This document shows positions 6,445 to 14,371 of a stretch of DNA of 14,371 nucleotides, in pieces. The notes beneath the pieces were generated by a model. The model saw only the letters and a list, made by a program, of their open reading frames with translations. It ran no database searches and was not told the DNA's origin. The translations under genes were made by a program, and so were the position numbers. The stretch lies in the NCBI GenBank assembly GCA_010025655.1, contig RGSV01000010.1, positions 1 to 14,371 on the forward strand, read 5' to 3'. Position 1 is the stretch's first letter, and every line of letters begins with the position of its first letter. This DNA is from Acidimicrobiia bacterium. Its GTDB lineage: Bacteria; Actinomycetota; Acidimicrobiia; Acidimicrobiales; Ilumatobacteraceae.

Positions 6445-7644
6445 GTGACCGACCGCCCGGCACCCCCGACGGCCGATGATGTGCGCACGATGTTGCGTGC
6501 GGTCATTGACCCCGAACTTGGCGCCAACATCGTCGACCTCGGCATGGCTGGTGAGGTGACCGTCACACCAGCGGGTGCAGTGACGATTGGTATCAAGTTG
6601 ACCATCAAGGGTTGCCCGCTGCGCGCACAAATCAAGAACGACATCGAGTCACGTGTTGAAACACACCCAGGAGTCACCAAGGTGACCATCGATTGGGGCG
6701 AGATGACCGCAACCGAACGCTCAGAGGTGATGACGAAAGCCCGCTGGAACGCCCGCGAGGGCGCGAGCGACACCGCCGTACCCATCAATGCTCGCGTGCT
6801 AGCGATCGCCAGCGGCAAGGGAGGAGTCGGCAAGAGCTCGGTGACTGCAAATCTTGCAGTCGCGCTTGCGGCACACGGTCGCACCGTAGGTGTGCTTGAC
6901 GCTGACATCTGGGGTTTTTCGATGCCGCGCATGCTGGGCATGGCTGAGCGCCTCGAGGCTCGACGTATCGAGGGTCATGACAAGCCTCGAATCATTCCAA
7001 ATGAACGACATGTCGGCGCGGGACTGCTCAAGGTGGTGAGCACGGGCATGCTCGTCGATGACGAGAGCACGGCATTGATGTGGCGGGGTCTCATGTTGAC
7101 GAAAGCTGTCGAGCAGTTTCTCAACGATGTGCACTGGGGCAATCTCGACTTCTTGCTAATCGACATGCCGCCTGGCACCGGTGACGTGCAGATGGGTTTG
7201 GCGCGTATGTTGCCGCGCACCGATTTGATCATCGTCACCACCCCAGCAACGTCGGCGCAGAAAGTGGCGATTCGTGCCGCTGATATGGCGCGTCGCAGCT
7301 TTCTACGAGTCGCGGGTGTGATTGAGAATATGAGTGCGTTTACCTGCGAACACGACAGCACATACCCCCTCTTTGGCGAAGGTGGCGGCGCTGCACTCGC
7401 TGCTGAGATTGGTGCCCCGCTGCTTGGTCAGGTACCAATCGAACCTGCGGTCGCGCGCGGCAGCGACAATGGCGAACCCATTGCCGCCGCAGGCAACTCG
7501 CCTGCTGCGAAGGTGTTTCGCGATGTTGCCCAACAAATCATCGATTCGACGGTTCCCGCGACGGAGATGGCTGGTTGTTCGGCGCGCTCAGCCGACGCCG
7601 TCGAGGTGGCAATTCGCACCAAGCCCGCTGGTCAGCGGACGTAG
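6445..7644 (+). CDS. Mrp/ApbC (NBP35-like) P-loop ATPase, Fe-S cluster carrier
   Basis: A 399-residue cytoplasmic ATPase of the Mrp/NBP35 family, which binds and transfers [4Fe-4S] clusters. Residues 9-90 are a MIP18/DUF59 domain (VIDPELGANIVDLGM, LTIKGCPL). The P-loop domain has SGKGGVGKSS (123-132), LDADIWGFSMPRMLG and the LIDMPPGTGD switch (238-247). The usual cluster-binding CxxC after ENMS is broken: ENMSAFTCEHD keeps C301 but has Asp at 304, so cluster binding may be altered, as in other actinobacterial Mrp proteins. GTG 6445 directly precedes the MIP18 domain and follows a TAGGTT box. It is divergent from erpA. The C-terminus runs 13 bases into the convergent Nudix gene and is Ala/Thr-rich and less conserved. 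Confidence 0.9.
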   Translation: MTDRPAPPTADDVRTMLRAVIDPELGANIVDLGMAGEVTVTPAGAVTIGIKLTIKGCPLRAQIKNDIESRVETHPGVTKVTIDWGEMTATERSEVMTKARWNAREGASDTAVPINARVLAIASGKGGVGKSSVTANLAVALAAHGRTVGVLDADIWGFSMPRMLGMAERLEARRIEGHDKPRIIPNERHVGAGLLKVVSTGMLVDDESTALMWRGLMLTKAVEQFLNDVHWGNLDFLLIDMPPGTGDVQMGLARMLPRTDLIIVTTPATSAQKVAIRAADMARRSFLRVAGVIENMSAFTCEHDSTYPLFGEGGGAALAAEIGAPLLGQVPIEPAVARGSDNGEPIAAAGNSPAAKVFRDVAQQIIDSTVPATEMAGCSARSADAVEVAIRTKPAGQRT

Positions 7645-8486
7645 TCAGCGTCGCCCGGCAGAATCACGCCAATCACACGACCGTCGGCGTCGGTGCGCAG
7701 GCGCGGCAAGATCGCTGGTGGCGTGCCGATGGTTGCTGCGGCAGCCAACGCGTCGTCGGCGTCATCAAACTGGGCGAGGTATTCGAGATTGCTGATCGTC
7801 GGTGGAATCATCGCGAGCGAACCATCCCGTGCCCGCTGTAGGGCGATGTTCGGGTCAACCCACAAACTGTCAATCGTTTCATTGTCGTCGTGCAAAGGCG
7901 TCTGATCTTGCGGGGCCCGCGCCACGAAGAATCGCGTATCAAACCGTCGGGCTTCACCAACCGGGGTAATCCAGTGGCTGACGTACTTGATCTGGTCGAC
8001 GGCCAACACCAAGCGTTCATCCCGACAGAGTTGCAGCAGCGCGAGCGTGCCGTCGTGCACGGTGGTGCGCAGTTCATTGAAGTGCGTCACCACGTCGGGT
8101 GAGTCAAAGGCGACGAAGTCGGCGGCATCGACTCGGCGTGCAAGCAAGACTCCGGCCTCTTCGAAACACTCACGAATCGCCGCCACCCAATACGCCAACC
8201 CGCCGTGCGGCAATTGCAACAGCGCGCTCGCTTCAGCGTCGGTCAGCCCGACGCAGTACTGCTCAAGCTCTGCAGCAGCGTCAGCGTCATCGACACGCCC
8301 ACCCGGAAACACGTACATACCGCGAGCAAACGCGGCACGCAAGGTGCGTTGCAACATGAACACCTCCATGCCCCGTGGCGGCGTATCGCGCACCAGCATC
8401 ACCGTGGCCGCCGGACGTAACGGAACCTCGCTGGGGTCACCTTGGGCTGCGGTTGCGCCGTGAGCGGCAGTTGCGCCGTCGGTCAT
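7632..8486 (-). CDS. Nudix hydrolase, NUDT19-like with split Nudix box
   Basis: A 284-residue Nudix-fold pyrophosphatase acting on a nucleoside-diphosphate-linked substrate. The Nudix box is split: FPGGRVDDAD at 60-69 supplies the strand before the box, and AAIRECFEEAGVLL at 102-115 supplies the catalytic REXXEEXG part. About 35 residues intervene, and the usual Glu of GX5EX7RE is not in place next to the second part. An insertion at this place is a feature of the NUDT19/RP2 group, some of which hydrolyse CoA or acyl-CoA, but the substrate cannot be read from sequence. The N-terminus has two copies of GATAA(H/Q)G. ATG 8486 overlaps the stop of the NfeD gene (ATGA), so the pair is coupled. The 3' end overlaps mrp by 13 bases. 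Confidence 0.82.
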   Translation of the reverse strand: MTDGATAAHGATAAQGDPSEVPLRPAATVMLVRDTPPRGMEVFMLQRTLRAAFARGMYVFPGGRVDDADAAAELEQYCVGLTDAEASALLQLPHGGLAYWVAAIRECFEEAGVLLARRVDAADFVAFDSPDVVTHFNELRTTVHDGTLALLQLCRDERLVLAVDQIKYVSHWITPVGEARRFDTRFFVARAPQDQTPLHDDNETIDSLWVDPNIALQRARDGSLAMIPPTISNLEYLAQFDDADDALAAAATIGTPPAILPRLRTDADGRVIGVILPGDADYVR

Positions 8487-9844
8487 TGGCGCGGCTTGCG
8501 CATCTCGCGATAGTCGCGTGCCGCACCCTCGAGCGGTTCGACCTCAAGCGTCACACCGTCGATGGCTGCGACTCGAAGTGTCTCACCCGCCTTGATTGGC
8601 GTCGCGCGATTGGTGCGAGCCCGCCACTTGGCATCTCGCACCATGACCTCGCCCTCGGGGCTCACGTCGGAAGCAGCGACACCTTCGAGACCGACCAGCC
8701 ACTCACGGCCGATAGTTGGCGTTGCAAAACGTGTGCGCACCATCGAGGGCATGCCAACGACGAAGGCAAGGGTCATTGACGCGACTCCGGCGATGAGCGA
8801 TAGCCACGACAATCGCAGCGCTTGACCCTGCACATCGCCATACAGCGTGAATGAAGCGATGGTGAAGAGCACGACGCCGATGACGGTCCATGCGCGGGGG
8901 ATTCCGACTTGTACGTCGATGGCAAAAGCGAACACCGCGAAAAGCAAGAGCACGAGAGCAAACGGTCGTACCGGCAATTCGGCCATGCCGTAGCTGCCGA
9001 GCAACGCGCAGAGTGCACCAACCGAACCTGCGATGCCGATGCCAGCCGTGTAGAACTCGAACACGAGCAAGGCCAGACCAAAGGCGAGCAAGAGGTATGC
9101 GAGTGCCGCACTCGCCGAGGTGTGCAGCAGTTGTTCGAAGGTGCCAAGTTTGAAGAAACGTGTGGTAGTTGCTTCGCGAGCAACTTGGCCGTTGTCGTCA
9201 ATAACCTCGGCCACGGTGTCAAGCACCGCACCTTTCACCGTGAGACCGTCGAGTGCAAACAGCATGTTGCGCAAGACCGGTACGCCATCATCAGGGATGT
9301 CGAGTCGCAAGACTCCACGCTCACGCGCCTCGTCGGGCCCGAGGGTTCCGCTGCGCAAGAGCGTCGTGGCATCACCAAGACTGATTTCCTCACCTTCGAG
9401 TCGCAGTGGTGCATCAATGTTGCCGATAGTTGAGTTGGGTGCCATCGCCGACACGTCAACAACGGCCAGCATTTGTGCCGCCCAGCCGTGTGCGCGGGCC
9501 CCGCTCGGCCCCACCCACATCGCAATCGGCAGCGGTGATTCGCGCAACGCGCGCAACAGTGCGGTCATGCGCGCTTCGTCAACCACGGCGCCGGGTGAGT
9601 TCACCTGCAAGATCAGTGCTTGTGCGCCGTTGGCAGACGATCGCTCAACTGCTCGCTCGATGCCGTTGGCGACGACTCGGTCGATGAGTCCGCTTACTTC
9701 GAAGACATCGACCTTGGCGAGTTCGGCGGCACCAGATTCGGTGCGTGCCCGTTCGGCCAAGCCGGATTCAAAAGGTGGTTCTTGTGCCGCCGCGTTTGCC
9801 GCACCGAAGGTGAGCAGCACGACAGCGAATAGCGCAGCGAACAT
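8483..9844 (-). CDS. NfeD-family membrane protein with ClpP-like (probably inactive) domain
   Basis: A 453-residue protein of the long NfeD (PH1510/YqeZ-type) family linked to membrane quality control with flotillins/stomatins. Domain order: signal peptide or membrane segment 1-20 (FAALFAVVLLTFGAANAAA), extracytoplasmic ClpP-class serine protease fold about 45-215 (ALILQVNSPGAVVDEA, GPSGARAHGWAAQ, MAPNSTIGN), four or more membrane helices about 247-365, and the NfeD OB-fold about 380-440 (LVGLEGVAASDVSPEGEVMV, KAGETLRVAAIDGVTLEVEP). In the motif that holds the catalytic Ser in PH1510 (GASAASAG) this protein reads GARAHGWA, so Ser is Gly120; the first motif is SPGA instead of PGG. ATG 9844 was chosen because it begins the signal peptide and follows a TACCGT box; the frame stays open far upstream into another gene. 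Coupled to the Nudix gene. Confidence 0.87.
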   Translation of the reverse strand: MFAALFAVVLLTFGAANAAAQEPPFESGLAERARTESGAAELAKVDVFEVSGLIDRVVANGIERAVERSSANGAQALILQVNSPGAVVDEARMTALLRALRESPLPIAMWVGPSGARAHGWAAQMLAVVDVSAMAPNSTIGNIDAPLRLEGEEISLGDATTLLRSGTLGPDEARERGVLRLDIPDDGVPVLRNMLFALDGLTVKGAVLDTVAEVIDDNGQVAREATTTRFFKLGTFEQLLHTSASAALAYLLLAFGLALLVFEFYTAGIGIAGSVGALCALLGSYGMAELPVRPFALVLLLFAVFAFAIDVQVGIPRAWTVIGVVLFTIASFTLYGDVQGQALRLSWLSLIAGVASMTLAFVVGMPSMVRTRFATPTIGREWLVGLEGVAASDVSPEGEVMVRDAKWRARTNRATPIKAGETLRVAAIDGVTLEVEPLEGAARDYREMRKPRQ

Positions 9845-9853
9845 GACACGACA

Positions 9854-9859
9854 ACGGTA
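9854..9859 (-). promoter_or_regulatory. Putative -10 box of the NfeD gene (TACCGT)
   Basis: Minus-strand TACCGT lies 9 bases before ATG 9844. It fits the TAnnnT pattern found upstream of the other first genes in this window. Confidence 0.4.
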
Positions 9860-9887
9860 GCGATGCGCGTCATCCAACGACTTGCGG

Positions 9888-9893
9888 TAGCCT
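9888..9893 (+). promoter_or_regulatory. Putative -10 box of the receiver-domain gene (TAGCCT)
   Basis: TAGCCT followed by six bases (CGGCGC) and then GTG 9900. The same hexamer occurs before asd and the cyclophilin gene. Confidence 0.55.
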
Positions 9894-9899
9894 CGGCGC

Positions 9900-10307
9900 G
9901 TGCATGTGCTTGTAGCCACAGATGCCCAGCACGTGCTTGATGACATCGTTGCGGCCCTCGGCACATCGTCGACGTCATTCACCGTGTGTCGCGACGGACG
10001 CGATGTCACCGCAGCCGTCAAGCAACGCACACCCGACGTAGCGGTGCTCGATTTGCAGGTTGGCTCGATGGGTGCAATGGCAGTAACGATGAACCTGCGA
10101 CTCGATGAGAGCGGGTCGCGCATCCCCCATGTGCCGGTTGTGATGTTGCTCGACCGCGTTGCCGACGTGCATCTCGCGCGACGCAGTGGTGCCGAAGGCT
10201 GGCTGATCAAACCGCTTGACTCCTTGCGTCTGCGTCGTGCGGTGAATGACGTTCTGGCGGGCAAGACCTGGCACGAATCAGCCTCGCCCGTGATGCAGCA
10301 TTCGTAA
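9900..10307 (+). CDS. Single-domain response regulator (receiver only)
   Basis: A 135-residue stand-alone receiver domain, with no output domain. D51 in DVAVLDLQVG is the likely phospho-acceptor and K104 in GWLIKPLDS is the conserved Lys before Pro. Two positions are atypical: the N-terminal acidic pair is reduced to one Asp (LVATDAQ, D8), and the usual Thr/Ser of the fourth strand is Leu (VVMLLD, L84). Such proteins act as phospho-relay or protein-protein switches. No histidine kinase is nearby, so the partner is unknown. GTG 9900 sits 6 bases after TAGCCT and begins directly with the first beta strand. The divergent NfeD gene starts 55 bases away. A tRNA gene follows 75 bases downstream. 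Confidence 0.8.
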   Translation: MHVLVATDAQHVLDDIVAALGTSSTSFTVCRDGRDVTAAVKQRTPDVAVLDLQVGSMGAMAVTMNLRLDESGSRIPHVPVVMLLDRVADVHLARRSGAEGWLIKPLDSLRLRRAVNDVLAGKTWHESASPVMQHS

Positions 10308-10362
10308 GCGACGGCACAGTTCGCTCGCGATTCGCCCGCGACTCGCCGCCACGTACCACCGT

Positions 10363-10368
10363 TAGGCT
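10363..10368 (+). promoter_or_regulatory. Putative -10 box of the tRNA-Pro gene (TAGGCT)
   Basis: TAGGCT ends 14 bases before the mature tRNA 5' end. That leaves room for a short 5' leader removed by RNase P. No clear -35 is visible. Confidence 0.45.
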
Positions 10369-10382
10369 GGCGTCTCGCAATA

Positions 10383-10460
10383 CGGGGAGTAGCGCAGCTT
10401 GGCTAGCGCGCCACGTTCGGGACGTGGAGGCCGGGAGTTCAAATCTCCCCTCCCCGACCA
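10383..10460 (+). tRNA. tRNA-Pro (anticodon CGG)
   Basis: Complete cloverleaf: acceptor arm CGGGGAG/CTCCCCG, anticodon stem CCACG/CGTGG closing the loop TTCGGGA (anticodon CGG, reading CCG), and T arm GGGAG-TTCAAAT-CTCCC. The discriminator A and a genome-encoded CCA end follow the acceptor stem. CCG is expected to be a common proline codon in a GC-rich genome. Confidence 0.96.
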
Positions 10461-10496
10461 AGTCGATTGGCTCAGCAGTGGGCGTGCAACGCGTGA

Positions 10497-10508
10497 ACGG
10501 TGCACCGT
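10497..10508. other. Perfect 12-base palindrome ACGGTGCACCGT
   Basis: The 87-base gap between tRNA-Pro and the convergent asd gene holds this exact palindrome. A second, weaker inverted repeat follows: ACGCCT at 10518-10523 with AGGCGT at 10538-10543. Neither has a T-run. They may end the tRNA and asd transcripts or bind a protein; I cannot tell which. Confidence 0.35.
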
Positions 10509-10547
10509 CACGTGGCGACGCCTGACGCGATCTGGTAAGGCGTGGCG

Positions 10548-12465
<1,918 letters not shown>

Positions 12466-12472
12466 CAAATCG

Positions 12473-12478
12473 AAGGTA
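12473..12478 (-). promoter_or_regulatory. Putative -10 box of the methyltransferase (TACCTT)
   Basis: Minus-strand TACCTT directly follows the lysC TAG stop and ends 7 bases before ATG 12465. It fits the window's TAnnnT pattern, but read-through from lysC is equally possible. Confidence 0.35.
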
Positions 12479-12991
12479 CTACTTGCGCTCTGGCAATGGA
12501 GCCGAATAGTCGGTGCCACTGTCGAGATTGAACGCCGTATGCAGGGCCTGCACGGCCTTCTGCATGTTGACGGCACGCACAACGACAGAAACCCGAATCG
12601 TAGATGTCGAGATCATCTCGATGTTGACGTCGTTATCGGCCAGCACACGGAACATCTTGGCCGCAATGCCAGGGCTGGTCTTCATGCCCGCGCCGACGAG
12701 TGAAATCTTGGCGATGTCATTGTCGTGGTTGACGCCGCCCGCAGCGATTTCCTTCGCCAAGTTGGCGACGATGGGTTCGGCTTTGGCGACATCGGCCTTG
12801 GGCACCGTGAAGGAGATGTCGGTGGTGCCCGCTGTTGACGTGTTCTGCACGATCATGTCGACGTTGATGTTGGCGTTCGCCAGAGCCTCGAAGAGCGCTG
12901 CTGAAACACCCGGACGATCGGGCACCGAGTGCACCGTGATCTTGGCTTCACTCGCATCTTGTACGACCCCAGAGATGACTGGCTCTTCCAT
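12479..12991 (-). CDS. Aspartate kinase beta subunit (in-frame internal start)
   Basis: An internal ATG at 12991 opens a 170-residue product, MEEPVISGVV..., which is the two-ACT regulatory half of LysC. The purine-rich GAAAGG at 13001-13006 (minus strand) has good 9-base spacing. Corynebacterium glutamicum and Bacillus subtilis make their alpha2-beta2 enzyme this way, and the start context is the same. The evidence for use of this site is the ribosome site and family precedent; it is not directly shown. Confidence 0.65.
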   Translation of the reverse strand: MEEPVISGVVQDASEAKITVHSVPDRPGVSAALFEALANANINVDMIVQNTSTAGTTDISFTVPKADVAKAEPIVANLAKEIAAGGVNHDNDIAKISLVGAGMKTSPGIAAKMFRVLADNDVNIEMISTSTIRVSVVVRAVNMQKAVQALHTAFNLDSGTDYSAPLPERK

Positions 12992-13741
12992 GTTCTTCAT
13001 CCTTTCGTGATGTCGACCGACTACCCACGTACCTTCTTCCCACGTGAAACTCGAGCGCACGTGAATGGGCACGTCATGATTGCGGGCGAATTCCACCGAG
13101 CGCAGTGCGAGCACCTTGCTGCCGGCACCGGCCATCTCGAGCATCTCATCGAACTGCAAGACGCCAATCTTTCTGGCTTGCGGAACGACGCGTGGGTCGG
13201 CCGTGAACACGCCAGTGACGTCGGTATAGATCTCGCACGAGTCGGCCTGCAGTGCGGCCGCCAGCGCGACGGCGGTCGTATCGCTGCCACCACGACCAAG
13301 TGTCGTGATTTCCTTCGCCGTGCTGATGCCTTGAAAGCCAGCGACGACCGCAACCTTACCTTCGCTGATGGCGGCACGAACTCGATCGCCCTTGACTTCG
13401 AGAATCTTGGCTTTGCCGTGCACCGTGTCGGTGATAATGCCTACCTGCGACCCGGTGAAACTCACGGCGTCGACGCCGACGTCGTGCAATGCCATGCACA
13501 ACAGCGACATACTGATGCGCTCACCCGTGGTGAGCAGCATGTCCATCTCACGACTCGGTGGATTCTGTGATACCTGGTGGGCCAATTGCAGCAAATTGTC
13601 GGTGGCTTTACCCATTGCCGACACCACGACCACGAGACTGTGGCCTTCGTTGCGTGTCTTGGCAATATGGCGCGCCACGTTGCGCATGCGCTCGGGGTCG
13701 GCGACCGACGTGCCACCGTACTTCTGCACGATCAACGCCAT
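12479..13741 (-). CDS. lysC: Aspartate kinase, alpha subunit (with internal beta subunit)
   Basis: Phosphorylates aspartate, the first committed step of the aspartate family, and is normally feedback-inhibited by lysine and/or threonine. The 420-residue chain has an N-terminal kinase domain (VQKYGGTSVADPERMRNVA, TTGERIS, GRGGSDTTAVALAAAL, EIYTDVTGVFTADPR) and two C-terminal ACT domains from about residue 260 (ITVHSVPDRPGVSAALFEAL and ISLVGAGMKTSPGIAAKMF). ATG 13741 is chosen because homologues start MALIVQKYGG; the alternative ATG 13747 adds MA. An internal ATG at 12991, with GAAAGG 9 bases before it, matches the beta-subunit start (MEE...) of Corynebacterium lysC and would give a 170-residue regulatory subunit from the same mRNA. 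The gene is divergent from a cyclophilin and leads the lysC-methyltransferase-asd group. Confidence 0.95.
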   Translation of the reverse strand: MALIVQKYGGTSVADPERMRNVARHIAKTRNEGHSLVVVVSAMGKATDNLLQLAHQVSQNPPSREMDMLLTTGERISMSLLCMALHDVGVDAVSFTGSQVGIITDTVHGKAKILEVKGDRVRAAISEGKVAVVAGFQGISTAKEITTLGRGGSDTTAVALAAALQADSCEIYTDVTGVFTADPRVVPQARKIGVLQFDEMLEMAGAGSKVLALRSVEFARNHDVPIHVRSSFTWEEGTWVVGRHHERMKNMEEPVISGVVQDASEAKITVHSVPDRPGVSAALFEALANANINVDMIVQNTSTAGTTDISFTVPKADVAKAEPIVANLAKEIAAGGVNHDNDIAKISLVGAGMKTSPGIAAKMFRVLADNDVNIEMISTSTIRVSVVVRAVNMQKAVQALHTAFNLDSGTDYSAPLPERK

Positions 13742-13750
13742 CGCCATTTC

Positions 13751-13760
13751 ACGCTATCTA
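13751..13760 (-). promoter_or_regulatory. Putative lysC -10 region (TAGATA / TAGCGT)
   Basis: On the minus strand TAGATA (13755-13760) lies 7 bases before ATG 13747, and the overlapping TAGCGT (13751-13756) lies 9 bases before ATG 13741. Either would give a nearly leaderless lysC mRNA; which start is used depends on the box. Confidence 0.4.
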
Positions 13761-13773
13761 TGCGATGCGTGGC

Positions 13774-13779
13774 TAGCCT
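13774..13779 (+). promoter_or_regulatory. Putative -10 box of the cyclophilin gene (TAGCCT)
   Basis: TAGCCT is followed by 9 bases and then GTG 13789. It sits 27 bases from the lysC start in the divergent region. Confidence 0.5.
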
Positions 13780-13788
13780 TCTCCACTC

Positions 13789-14371
13789 GTGGGAACCGAG
13801 AAACGCGAACGCCAAAAACGCAACCGAGATGCTCGACGCGAAACCATTGAACGTCGCAGCCGACAGTCGACGACACGCAAGCGGGGCGTCAAAGTACTCG
13901 CCGTCATTCTCGTCGTCGTCGCTCTCGTCGGTTTCGTCTTCGCCACAGGAGACTCGGGCGACGACACTGCCACCGACATCACCGAGGCCCCGCTCGAGAC
14001 CACAGCGGCTACTGATGCCCCTGCCACACCAGCTGAGTTCGTCTACGGCACCGGTGAGTGTGCCCCGACTGATGGATCAGCCACCCAACAGCGTGAGTTT
14101 GCTGATGCGCCACAGCTGTGCATTGATCCGGCCAAGGAGTACACCGCAACCTTCGAGACGACTCAGGGCGAGTTCACCATTCGTCTGCTCGCCGACCGTG
14201 CTCCAGGCACGGTGAACAGTTTTGTCAACCTCGCCCGCTGGAAATACTTCGATGGCACCAAGTGCCACCGCGTGATCGAAGACTTCGTCGTGCAGTGTGG
14301 CGACCCGACGGCGACAGGCTCGGGTGGCCCCGGCTACAGCTTCGCTGATGAACTGCCGGCGCTCGGCGAAT
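13789..14371 (+). CDS. Membrane-anchored cyclophilin-type peptidyl-prolyl isomerase, 3' end outside window
   Basis: An open frame from GTG 13789 to the window end (194 codons, no stop), so the protein is partial. Residues 1-33 are very basic (EKRERQKRNRDARRETIERR), followed by a single membrane helix 34-53 (VKVLAVILVVVALVGFVFAT), a Thr/Ala/Asp-rich linker 54-85, and then the cyclophilin fold from about 117 (YTATFETTQGEFTIRLLADR, APGTVNSFVNLARWKYFDG, CHRVIEDFVVQCGDPTATGSG). RVIEDFVVQCGDP and GPGYSFADEL are the start of the active-site face. Orientation should be inside-basic with the isomerase outside the membrane, where it would help proline-limited folding of secreted proteins. Four Cys (91, 111, 159, 170) could form disulfides. 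It is divergent from lysC, with 47 bases between the chosen starts. Confidence 0.88.
   Translation, partial: MGTEKRERQKRNRDARRETIERRSRQSTTRKRGVKVLAVILVVVALVGFVFATGDSGDDTATDITEAPLETTAATDAPATPAEFVYGTGECAPTDGSATQQREFADAPQLCIDPAKEYTATFETTQGEFTIRLLADRAPGTVNSFVNLARWKYFDGTKCHRVIEDFVVQCGDPTATGSGGPGYSFADELPALGE

Noticed and set aside
9845..10264. Upstream extension of the NfeD frame by 140 residues
   Set aside because: It would bury the signal peptide inside the protein and run antisense to the receiver-domain gene; the sequence there has the Ser/Arg/Thr-rich look of a shadow frame.
12466..12582. Upstream extension of the methyltransferase
   Set aside because: It overlaps the conserved 3' end of lysC and has a Cys/Arg/Ser-rich composition unlike a real N-terminus.

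Overview
This is a compact, GC-rich, gene-dense chromosomal window, most likely from a high-GC Gram-positive (actinobacterial) genome. An Acidimicrobiia-like lineage (the Ilumatobacter group) is my best inference. The reasons are a GlnA2-type glutamine synthetase joined to a GlnR regulator, an actinobacterial-style aspartokinase with an internal beta-subunit start, many GTG starts, almost no Shine-Dalgarno sites, and repeated TAnnnT (often TAGCCT) boxes only 6-9 bases before start codons, which points to leaderless mRNAs. I see no mobile element, phage gene or CRISPR array, and no gene-free stretch longer than about 90 bases. It reads as core chromosome, not an accessory island.

Layout. (1) 1-2550, plus strand: nitrogen assimilation. 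The 3' end of a type II (eukaryote-like) glutamine synthetase is followed by an 11-bp-stem hairpin, then a GlnA2-type type I synthetase whose stop overlaps the start of glnR. (2) 2547-5116, minus strand: a tightly coupled four-gene operon of a RidA-family protein with a basic tail, a 51-residue membrane protein (4486-4641), an 8-oxoguanine-deaminase-like amidohydrolase and a UPF0016/GDT1 metal transporter. (3) 5159-6067, plus: a Tat-exported lipoprotein with a thioredoxin-like C-terminal half. (4) 6060-7644: divergent ErpA/IscA and Mrp/ApbC, both iron-sulfur cluster factors. (5) 7632-9844, minus: an NfeD-family membrane protein overlapping a Nudix hydrolase. (6) 9900-10460, plus: a single-domain response regulator and tRNA-Pro(CGG). 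(7) 10548-13741, minus: lysC, a methyltransferase and asd, giving the first two steps of the aspartate amino-acid family with a foreign-looking passenger between them. (8) 13789-end, plus: the start of a membrane-anchored cyclophilin.

How they work together. Region 1 is a self-contained ammonium-assimilation module with its own regulator. Region 2 may be a purine-salvage or oxidative-damage module, joining oxidised-guanine deamination, imine/enamine clean-up and metal homeostasis; that link is inference. Region 7 makes aspartate semialdehyde for lysine, threonine, methionine and cell-wall diaminopimelate. The best candidates for something little described are the RidA / 51-aa membrane protein / 8-oxoguanine deaminase / GDT1 operon with its apparently non-canonical deaminase start, the NfeD protein that appears to have lost its protease serine, and the consistent leaderless-promoter pattern.
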